Positions 40,631-46,961 of a DNA stretch of 46,961 bases are shown here, in pieces. The position numbers and the translations under genes are program-made. Source of the stretch: an uncultured Candidatus Peregrinibacteria bacterium (GTDB taxonomy: Bacteria > Patescibacteriota > Gracilibacteria > Peribacterales > Peribacteraceae); the NCBI GenBank assembly GCA_937863435.1, contig CALMES010000089.1, positions 1-46,961 on the forward strand, given 5' to 3'. The notes under the pieces were generated by a model that did not search any database, was not told the origin of the DNA, and saw nothing but the letters and a program-made list of their open reading frames with translations. Each line of letters begins with the position of its first letter. Position 1 is the stretch's first letter.

Positions 40631-42202
40631 ATGCAGATTCTCTTCGTCACCATCGCGCTGCTTGTGAGCATGTTGTTAATCCGGTTATGGTCGGGGGTTA
40701 TGAACATGAAAACGGTCGACAGACAGACGCTCGCAAGCGTGGAAAAACACCATCTCTTCCTGCCATCTCAAACCATGATGATGATAGCCGGCATTGTCAC
40801 GGTTGGCCTGATTGGCATCACCTTCGCACGTTCGTCGCTTTCCATTGCGGCAGTATTCGGACTCGGCAATCAAGTGAGCATCACGCGAACAGTGGTGGTC
40901 TTTCTGGCAATTGCCGCCTTCGGCATCTTTGACCAGTTGCGATGGCGTGGCGCCAAAGACCGGTACCGTTATTTCTTCGCCTTCGTTCTCGGCACGGTTG
41001 TCACCTGGATTCTCATCAGCTTCAAGCGTGCGTTCTTTGAAACCGGCATCGGACAGGACCCTTTTTTGATGGCGCTGGGTATCACCTGCGTTGTCATCGG
41101 ATGGAAATTCCTGTTCGGTCCGTGGAATGTGAGCATGAAGGCCACTGTTCTCGGCACATTCATTTTCTGGGTCACATATGCCATGCTGCGCGGCAAAACC
41201 CATGACGAAATGATCGCAACAGGACTGGCGGCAGCTGTGGCCATCGTACCGGTTGTGATCTGGTGCGCCCTCTTTCTGTCGTACCATGTGCAAAGACTGA
41301 GCGTAGTCGTTCTGGCATTTTTCGCCGGCATGCTCTCGACAGCACCCATTCTGTTTTACGACGCACTGCAACGCCACTCGATAGAACTGAACTTCTTTCT
41401 GTTCAAAATCGTTCCGCTCAATTTCAGCGGATCTGCCAATGACTTTGTCGCCGGCGGACTGCTGTCGTCACCAACCGGCACAAGTGCAACAATCATCGCC
41501 ACACTCATCACCTACCTGATTGTCGGCATCATCGAGGAGGCCAGCAAATACTGGGTGCTGCGCCACAGCAGTGACAGTTTTTTCCGCTCCATTGATGATG
41601 TCCTGCAACTGGCAATCGTCGTTGCCATCGGTTTCGCGTTCGCCGAAAATCTGGAAAATCCGCATTACTTCATCGGCTTTGTGCAAAATTATCTCATCAC
41701 ACCGCAGCAGCCGATGTGGACTCCTTTTCTCGGCAATATCATCGGCCGATCGATTCTGACCAACATGGTCCACATCCTCTCCACCGGCGTGCTGGGATAC
41801 TTCTTCGGTCTGGCCTTCTTTGCCTCCCCTCTCCTGAGAAAGCAGTTTGCGGACGGCAACCGGCATCCTGTTATCGCGTTTGTTCACCGGCTTTTGTCTC
41901 TGCCTATCGAGTCCGTTTTCTATCGCTACAATATCATCCGCGGCCTGCTGTGCGCGTTTGTCATTCACGGCATTTTCGATTTCATCGTCTCCCTGCCCGA
42001 TGTGCTTCCCGGTCGTCCTACGACTCTCGGCGCCGTTTTGGGGCAGAGCAGTGATTCGGTCCTGCATGCAGTACCGCTGACACTCATTCCATCCATCCTG
42101 TATGTGGTAGGCGGATTGTGGCTGCTTGGCTATCTGTTCCAGCGCCAGGAGGACATGAAGGAGTTCGGTGCCGTGGCAACCACGCGGATTATTGTTTCCT
42201 AA
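40631..42202 (+). CDS. PrsW-family intramembrane metalloprotease
   Basis: A 523-residue multi-pass membrane protein (about ten hydrophobic segments) of the PrsW/Rce1-related glutamic metalloprotease group. These proteases cut other membrane proteins, for example an anti-sigma factor in Bacillus. Family motifs are present in order: IIEEASKYW with Glu302-Glu303, IGFAFAENLENP with Glu339-Asn340, NMVHILSTGVLGY with His381, and FVIHGIFDF with His446. The N-terminal ~70 residues are not part of usual PrsW and resemble residues ~60-115 of the giant surface protein, with the shared core LASVE[RK]xHx[YF]LP. The start at 40631 is set by the promoter 12 nt upstream. Confidence 0.88.
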   Translation: MQILFVTIALLVSMLLIRLWSGVMNMKTVDRQTLASVEKHHLFLPSQTMMMIAGIVTVGLIGITFARSSLSIAAVFGLGNQVSITRTVVVFLAIAAFGIFDQLRWRGAKDRYRYFFAFVLGTVVTWILISFKRAFFETGIGQDPFLMALGITCVVIGWKFLFGPWNVSMKATVLGTFIFWVTYAMLRGKTHDEMIATGLAAAVAIVPVVIWCALFLSYHVQRLSVVVLAFFAGMLSTAPILFYDALQRHSIELNFFLFKIVPLNFSGSANDFVAGGLLSSPTGTSATIIATLITYLIVGIIEEASKYWVLRHSSDSFFRSIDDVLQLAIVVAIGFAFAENLENPHYFIGFVQNYLITPQQPMWTPFLGNIIGRSILTNMVHILSTGVLGYFFGLAFFASPLLRKQFADGNRHPVIAFVHRLLSLPIESVFYRYNIIRGLLCAFVIHGIFDFIVSLPDVLPGRPTTLGAVLGQSSDSVLHAVPLTLIPSILYVVGGLWLLGYLFQRQEDMKEFGAVATTRIIVS

Positions 42203-42271
42203 CCAGAAAACGGCGCGTGAGACAAGAACAATATGTGTGTGTTTTCCTGCATAAAACAATTGTATCTCCGG

Positions 42272-42299
42272 TTGTGAATCCGTAAGATGCCGCTATTGT
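42272..42299 (+). promoter_or_regulatory. Possible promoter of the S41 protease-maf operon
   Basis: TTGTGA (42272-42277), 16 nt, TATTGT (42294-42299), 15 nt before the ATG at 42315. Confidence 0.45.
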
Positions 42300-42314
42300 T
42301 CTTCCTTTGTTTTC

Positions 42315-43910
42315 ATGCACAGAATTTTCCGCACACTGACGATTTCCCTGGTCGTTTGCAGCACCGCTCTTCCCGGCGCATCCGCAGCGGAGATGATGAC
42401 GGACCAATCGAAAGTTGAAACCGTTTCGCGCGGGGAATTTGTGCAATGGGCGGTGGAAGCGCTGCAACTGAGCGCGCCTGCCAACTGCGTCCTGTCGGTC
42501 AAACGCATTCCGGCCGCCTTGAAAAGCAGTCTCTGCGCAGCGTATGCCAGTCATGCCCTGGACATCTGGAAAGACAAGCCGACTCTGCTCTTGCAGCAGC
42601 CGATCACCCGCATGGAGGCTGTCGAGATTGCGACGGCACTTTCGTCCGGCAACGCCACTGCCGATATCTCGCGACTGCGTGACGTGAAAACAGCGACCGA
42701 GAAAACCGCTGTCATGCATGCCATTGCACGCAAATGGCTTCAGCCGCTGCGTCCCGCTTTTTTCGGCGGACGACGGAACCTGACGGGGGCGGAAGCCTAC
42801 AGCATCATCCGGTCTATCGGCTCAGCTGATGAGGCGCCTGCAAACGACTCCGCTGGCAGCGGTGCGAACAGTCTGCCCAAGAGCGCCCTGCAGAATGCTG
42901 TCTGGAATATCATCCAGCGCGACTATCTGCGTTCGGATAAACTGGATACTTCCGACGTCTCCTACAAATCCATTGAAGGCCTCGTCCAAAGTCTCAAAGA
43001 CCCCTACACTCTTTTCTTCCGGCCGAATCAGGCTTCGGATTTTGAATCCCAGATCAAGGGCCAGCTCAACGGTGCCATTGGTGCGCATGTCGAAATGAAA
43101 GAGGGATATCCGACGATCGTCGCTCCGCTGTCGGGCTCCCCGGCAGAGAAAGCCGGCCTGAAGCCGGGTGACCGGCTGCTGTCGGCCAACGGCAAGACTC
43201 TGACGGGTCTGACCCTCGATACGGCCGTCAATCTCATCCGCGGCGACAAGGGAACAATCGTAACACTCGGCATTCTGCGTGACGGCGCTGCCATGACTGT
43301 CTCGGTGGTACGGGACAATATCAGCATTCCCGATTATGAAGTCAGCTGGAAAGGCAATATAGCTGTCGTGAAGCTGTCGCAGTTCGGCGACAACGCCGAC
43401 CGCAACATGCGCAGCGTCTTTGCCGCCATCAATGAAAAACACCCGCGCGGCATTATTCTTGACATGCGCAACAACCCTGGCGGCCTTCTCCATGCAGCCA
43501 TCGAGGTTGCCAGCAACTTTGTTCCCAAAGGAAGCCCGATTGTGCAGGTGAAAAGCAAAACCGACTCACTGACCAACAGGACAGACGAAGAGCCGACTGT
43601 CGACGCAGGAATACCGCTTGTACTGCTGGTTAATAAGGGATCGGCAAGCGCTTCGGAAATTATGGCCGGTGCCATGAAGGATCTGAAGCGGGCGATTATC
43701 GTCGGAACCGGAACATTCGGCAAAGGCACTGTCCAGGAATTCGTCAATTTTCAGAGCGGTGAAGCACTCAAGCTCACGGTCGCCGAATTCCTCTCGCCCT
43801 ACGGTAACAAAATTGACGGCACTGGAGTGCAGCCGGACATCTTCATCGATACACTCCCAACCGCTGCAACCGATGCCCAGCTCGACAAGGCTCTGCAGAT
43901 TTTCCAGTAA
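42315..43910 (+). CDS. Carboxyl-terminal processing protease (S41), with PDZ domain
   Basis: A 531-residue exported serine protease of the CtpA/Prc family. A signal peptide (RIFRTLTISLVVCSTALPGASA) is followed by a ~150-residue region that looks like SLH or related surface-layer segments (SRGEFVQWAVEAL, PITRMEAVEIATAL). Then come the N-terminal CTP helices, a PDZ domain (IVAPLSGSPAEKAGLKPGDRL), and the S41 core with GIILDMRNNPGG. The catalytic dyad is Ser445 in GSASASEIM and Lys470 in TFGKGTVQ. It should trim or degrade exported proteins. It is followed after 4 nt by maf, so the two are one operon. Confidence 0.92.
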   Translation: MHRIFRTLTISLVVCSTALPGASAAEMMTDQSKVETVSRGEFVQWAVEALQLSAPANCVLSVKRIPAALKSSLCAAYASHALDIWKDKPTLLLQQPITRMEAVEIATALSSGNATADISRLRDVKTATEKTAVMHAIARKWLQPLRPAFFGGRRNLTGAEAYSIIRSIGSADEAPANDSAGSGANSLPKSALQNAVWNIIQRDYLRSDKLDTSDVSYKSIEGLVQSLKDPYTLFFRPNQASDFESQIKGQLNGAIGAHVEMKEGYPTIVAPLSGSPAEKAGLKPGDRLLSANGKTLTGLTLDTAVNLIRGDKGTIVTLGILRDGAAMTVSVVRDNISIPDYEVSWKGNIAVVKLSQFGDNADRNMRSVFAAINEKHPRGIILDMRNNPGGLLHAAIEVASNFVPKGSPIVQVKSKTDSLTNRTDEEPTVDAGIPLVLLVNKGSASASEIMAGAMKDLKRAIIVGTGTFGKGTVQEFVNFQSGEALKLTVAEFLSPYGNKIDGTGVQPDIFIDTLPTAATDAQLDKALQIFQ

Positions 43911-43914
43911 ACAG

Positions 43915-44487
43915 ATGTCCCCTCTCATTCTTGCCTCTGTCAGTCCGCAGCGCGCTCAATTACTTGCCGGCATCGGCGCTGTCTTTACAGTCGTTCCCAG
44001 TTCGGTGAATGAAGAAGCCGTGATCGAAGCTGATCCTGCCAAGCGGGCAGTGTTGTTGGCAACGCTCAAAGCGCAAGCTGTAGCTCACCTCCATCCGCAA
44101 GCGATTGTGATTGGCTGCGATACACTGGTCGTGAGTGCCGATGGTACGCTGTTTGAAAAACCAATTGATGCAGCAGATGCCAGACGAATGCTCAAAGACC
44201 ACAGTGGAAAAACATGTGTCGTACATTCCGGTTTATGCGTGATTGATGCAGCTGGAAAAATTCATGACGGCCTGTCGTCATCCCGAGTGACCTTTGCCGA
44301 GCTGGATGATGCGCAGATGGATTGGTGGATTGCCGGCAATCAGTGGAAAGATCGTTCCGGCGGCTTTCAGATCGATGGTGCGGGCCAGCTGATGATCGAG
44401 CATATAGAAGGAGACTGGACGAGTATTGTAGGACTGCCGGTTTTTTTGCTGGGACAGTTACTGAAGAAAGCGGAGTATACAATGTGA
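43915..44487 (+). CDS. maf: Maf-family nucleotide pyrophosphatase
   Basis: A 190-residue house-cleaning NTP pyrophosphatase that hydrolyses modified or non-canonical nucleotides such as dTTP/UTP analogues. It has the N-terminal LILASVSPQRAQLL (usual SPRR replaced by SPQR), SSVNEEAV, VIGCDTLVV with the metal-binding Asp, KPIDAADARRML, and GGFQIDGAGQLMIEHIEGDWTSIVGLP near the end. The start at 43915 is 4 nt past the upstream stop, which is where the family begins. It is cotranscribed with the S41 protease. Confidence 0.93.
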   Translation: MSPLILASVSPQRAQLLAGIGAVFTVVPSSVNEEAVIEADPAKRAVLLATLKAQAVAHLHPQAIVIGCDTLVVSADGTLFEKPIDAADARRMLKDHSGKTCVVHSGLCVIDAAGKIHDGLSSSRVTFAELDDAQMDWWIAGNQWKDRSGGFQIDGAGQLMIEHIEGDWTSIVGLPVFLLGQLLKKAEYTM

Positions 44488-44520
44488 TATTGTTGACTTT
44501 CATTCAATGAGTATTACGGT

Positions 44521-45336
44521 ATGCCTATGTCTCTTGAGTACAAAACAGAGTATAAAAAGGGAGGAAGCGTGGCGGTAAAAATTGAGAAGCGAAACAATGA
44601 ATCGTATGTGCGAGTGAGTGTATGTATAACAAAAAATGTCGATCAGATAACAAACAAGATCAAGGCAAACGCTCGCACATGTCTCACTCATTTTCTCGGC
44701 TCGCGCATTGAGGCGAATAGCATGCTTTATGCTGATAAAAGAAGTGAGCCGATGACACACGCCGCAGAAAGTTCGCCGACTGACGAGACGAATATGTCTG
44801 GCGACCTGCAACATGGCATTTGTGTCGATGTTCTTCTTTCTGTGAACGAGACGACAAACAATATTCTTGGCCGCATTGAGAAGGTGCTGTTTGACGCGCT
44901 CGCAACGCACCCCGATGTAACAGCTCAAATCCTGGAAAATGTTTTCTGGATTACCCCCCGGGAACTGAAAAAAAGATTAGGAAAGAGGAAAGTAACCTCT
45001 GATCCGGGACGAAGATTAGGCAAAAAGTCCAGGAATGCAAAATCTCACCCCACAGTTGATTGGGGTGAAGTTGCTGATGCGCTGGAAGGTGGCAACATAC
45101 AAGAGGCATATGCCCTCATCGGATGCACCCCTGTTGATCCTGACCTTCAAAAGTTTCTAGAAAAAAATCGCCCGACCGATCAAGAGCTGCATTCCCGTGG
45201 TAAAAAATGGACAACAGCAGATGGGGAACGCCTTGCCCGGCAAATTATTCTGCTTGTCGCCAGGCGTGCCGCCTCTCATTATGACAACGATGATGTAACG
45301 CGTGTTGTGCAACTTGCCAAAGACGCAAACAGCTAA
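44521..45336 (+). CDS. Hypothetical protein, 271 residues
   Basis: I do not recognise this gene. The protein is cytoplasmic by composition, with no signal or membrane segment. The first ~130 residues look like an alpha/beta region (VAVKIEKRNNESYVRVSVCITKN). A very basic middle (RELKKRLGKRK, RRLGKKSRN) suggests nucleic-acid contact. The last ~100 residues are helical (VDWGEVADALEGGNIQEAYALI). The start may be the ATG at 44521 or 44527; no ribosome-binding site helps to decide. It is convergent with rpsU across a terminator. The less biased base use compared with neighbours hints at a lineage-specific or acquired gene. Confidence 0.7.
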   Translation: MPMSLEYKTEYKKGGSVAVKIEKRNNESYVRVSVCITKNVDQITNKIKANARTCLTHFLGSRIEANSMLYADKRSEPMTHAAESSPTDETNMSGDLQHGICVDVLLSVNETTNNILGRIEKVLFDALATHPDVTAQILENVFWITPRELKKRLGKRKVTSDPGRRLGKKSRNAKSHPTVDWGEVADALEGGNIQEAYALIGCTPVDPDLQKFLEKNRPTDQELHSRGKKWTTADGERLARQIILLVARRAASHYDNDDVTRVVQLAKDANS

Positions 45337-45359
45337 AAAAAACGCCCTTTCGGGCGTTT
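45335..45359. terminator. Intrinsic terminator of rpsU (and of the convergent gene)
   Basis: The stem aaacgccc / gggcgttt with a 4-nt loop (tttc). The minus-strand transcript then reads eight T, so it is strong for rpsU and weaker for the plus-strand gene, whose stop codon it touches. Confidence 0.9.
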
Positions 45360-45379
45360 GCATTGCGATAGAAACATCC

Positions 45380-45595
45380 TCACATGTTCGAATAGAACTG
45401 GTTCTTCTTGTTCTCTGCCCTGTACTGTTCACGCTTCAGGGCGCGAATGCGCTGAAGGCGCTGTGTGAGCTTCTTTTTGCGCGTGCGGCGCTCGCGGAGA
45501 ACTTTGACGAAGCGAGCTTCCTGCACCTGCTTTTTAAAGCGGCTCTGCAGACGGTCGTTGGATTCCTCGCCTTTTTTGATTGCGTAAACAGCCAT
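45380..45595 (-). CDS. rpsU: 30S ribosomal protein bS21
   Basis: A 71-residue, very basic helical protein of the small subunit that helps mRNA binding near the anti-Shine-Dalgarno region. It shows the family pattern of a short N-terminal strand (VYAIKKGEESNDRLQSRFKK) and long Arg/Lys helices (RERRTRKKKLTQRLQR). Normal length. It has its own promoter and a strong terminator. Its presence is worth noting because Shine-Dalgarno motifs seem absent before the genes of this window. Confidence 0.92.
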   Translation of the reverse strand: MAVYAIKKGEESNDRLQSRFKKQVQEARFVKVLRERRTRKKKLTQRLQRIRALKREQYRAENKKNQFYSNM

Positions 45596-45642
45596 AAAGT
45601 GGAGCTAGTTTAGGGAAGAACCAAAGGGAGTGCAAGGGAAAA

Positions 45643-45648
45643 ATTATA
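45643..45648 (-). promoter_or_regulatory. -10 box of rpsU
   Basis: Minus strand TATAAT in cggcTATAAT, leaving about 47 nt to the ATG at 45595. No clear -35 is visible. Confidence 0.5.
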
Positions 45649-45765
45649 GCCGCAGACGGGACGCGGCGTCCTGAGGAAGAACGAGATCAAAGAATAAAAT
45701 ACGAAGCAAATAACAAAATACATACAGTAAAAAAGGATCAACGCACTCAGTCCAAATTCCGAATC

Positions 45766-46961
45766 CTAATGTTGCTCGGTGTAGAGCAAGTCCGGCCACG
45801 CAAGTAACGGCATTTGCCTGGCGGTTCGTTCGTACTCAATTGCTTCGATGATGCGCTTGGCAAGCTGGACGTTGGTAATGAGCGGAATATTGCGGTCGAT
45901 GGCGATGCGACGGATAAAATAGCCGTCTGTCTTTTCGGATGTGGAGGTGTGCTGCGGAATATTGATCACCAGGTCGATGCGCTGGTTTTCCAGATACTCA
46001 CGTATATTCGGGCTGCGCGGCTCAGACAGCTTGTAGAGAAGTCCGGTCGGGCAATCGCGCGAGGAGAGGAATTCGTGCGTACGATGGGTCGCAAAAATAT
46101 TGAAGCCCATTTCCTGCATTTTTTTGACCGTCTCGAGCATATCGACCTTGTCTTCCAGTTTGCCGATGGTGATGAGCACATTCTTGCGCGGTGTCTGGAA
46201 TCCGATAGCACGCAGCGACAGCATGAGCGCCTGTTCGACCGTCGTTCCGAAACACGCCACTTCGCCAGTGGACGCCATTTCGACCCCCAGACGCGGATCG
46301 GCCCCTTTGAGGCGGCTGAAGCTGAACTGTGCGGCTTTCACGCCTACATGATCCAAATCGATGGTCTGATAGCGCATGGTTTCATCGGCAACCCCGAGTG
46401 ACGCCTGCAGGGCGATTTTTGCAAAATTCACCCCCGTGACCTTGCTGGCAAACGGAAACGAACGGCTGGCACGCAAGTTACACTCGATGACTTTCAGATT
46501 ATTATTCTTCGCCAGCAGCTGAATATTGAACGGACCCGAGATCTGGAGTCCGGCAGCGATCTTCTTGGAAATCACTTTGATTTTGCGCAGCGTTTCGATG
46601 TTCACGCGCTGCGGCGGCAAGACAATCGTGGCGTCGCCGGAATGCACGCCGGCATTTTCGATGTGCTCGGCCAGCGCATACAAAATGAGTTTGCCGTTTT
46701 GGGCCACACCGTCAAACTCGATTTCTTTGGCCCCGACTTCGAATTTGGAAATAACAACCGGCGCTTCTTTGGATAATTCTGTTGCGGCTTCCAAAAAATC
46801 CTTGAGATCGTCTTCGCTGTGCACAACCGCCATGGCGGCACCGGACAGTACGTAACTGGGGCGGACAATCACCGGATAGCCAACTGAATTGGCGAATTGC
46901 TTGGCCGAGGCCAAATCTGCAAACTCCTTCCATTCTGGCTGATGGACATCGAGCTGATCGA
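45766..46961 (-). CDS. carB: Carbamoyl-phosphate synthase large subunit, C-terminal part
   Basis: The gene runs off the window end; about 398 residues of the C-terminal half are seen. It makes carbamoyl phosphate for pyrimidine and arginine synthesis. The visible part begins with QPEWKEFADL and the second ATP-grasp domain (YPVIVRPSYVLSGAAM, the EFDGVAQNGK segment, GPFNIQLLAKNNNLKVIECNLRASRSFPF). It continues into the allosteric MGS-like domain from about NVLITIGKLEDK, with INIPQHTS and the C-terminal helix. No defect is seen. No other pyrimidine genes are in the window. Confidence 0.95.
   Translation of the reverse strand, partial: DQLDVHQPEWKEFADLASAKQFANSVGYPVIVRPSYVLSGAAMAVVHSEDDLKDFLEAATELSKEAPVVISKFEVGAKEIEFDGVAQNGKLILYALAEHIENAGVHSGDATIVLPPQRVNIETLRKIKVISKKIAAGLQISGPFNIQLLAKNNNLKVIECNLRASRSFPFASKVTGVNFAKIALQASLGVADETMRYQTIDLDHVGVKAAQFSFSRLKGADPRLGVEMASTGEVACFGTTVEQALMLSLRAIGFQTPRKNVLITIGKLEDKVDMLETVKKMQEMGFNIFATHRTHEFLSSRDCPTGLLYKLSEPRSPNIREYLENQRIDLVINIPQHTSTSEKTDGYFIRRIAIDRNIPLITNVQLAKRIIEAIEYERTARQMPLLAWPDLLYTEQH

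Noticed and set aside
44500..44928. 142-codon antisense frame opposite the hypothetical gene at 44521
   Set aside because: It ends inside the maf/hypothetical junction and looks like a shadow. The plus-strand frame is longer and ends properly at a terminator.

Overview
The window reads as a bacterial chromosome segment of moderate GC content, most likely from a Candidate Phyla Radiation lineage close to Peregrinibacteria. That placement is an inference. It rests on compact housekeeping genes scattered outside their usual operons, a stand-alone conjugation-type ATPase, a single-chain glycyl-tRNA synthetase, very long Ser/Thr/Gly-rich surface proteins with poly-serine linkers, and standard stop codons including TGA. 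No 16S gene is present. I found no tRNA, rRNA, CRISPR array or prophage.

Layout. 1-7 kb: a UvrD/PcrA-like helicase (cut by the window start), the primary sigma factor with an extra C-terminal zinc ribbon, a small lipoprotein, DNA primase and a RsmF-like RNA methyltransferase. 7.1-16.5 kb: one 3110-residue membrane-anchored surface protein with a LamG domain, SdrD-type B repeats and a perfect 815-bp internal duplication. 16.7-19.5 kb: leucyl-tRNA synthetase with a complete-looking HUH (Y1/RAYT-type) transposase domain inserted in frame where its editing domain begins, next to a 30-bp perfect palindrome. 19.6-26.9 kb: Der GTPase, a LOG-family protein, MltG, YbaB, a secreted S-layer-like protein and a MutY that lacks most iron-sulfur ligands. 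27-35 kb: the conjugation-type ATPase, a lone CheY-like receiver, an NBR1-Ig-like surface protein, and rpsB-tsf behind a long structured leader. 34.8-37.5 kb: an HPr-like protein without the active-site histidine, a coiled-coil protein, GlyRS and a DUF3592 membrane protein. 37.6-44.5 kb: an envelope/proteolysis cluster with an M23 peptidase, a DUF11-repeat protein, a PrsW-type membrane protease, an S41 protease and Maf. 44.5-47 kb: an unknown protein, rpsU and the C-terminal part of carB.

Shared logic. Many genes start 6-12 nt downstream of an extended -10 element of the form TGnTAnnnT, and I saw no clear Shine-Dalgarno sequence. Leaderless transcription therefore looks common. The giant surface protein and the PrsW-type protease share a juxtamembrane N-terminal module (core LASVE[RK]xHx[YF]LP), which suggests a common targeting or processing step.

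The strongest candidates for something new are the LeuRS-transposase fusion, the shared LASVE module, the zinc-ribbon sigma factor and the uniform leaderless promoter architecture.
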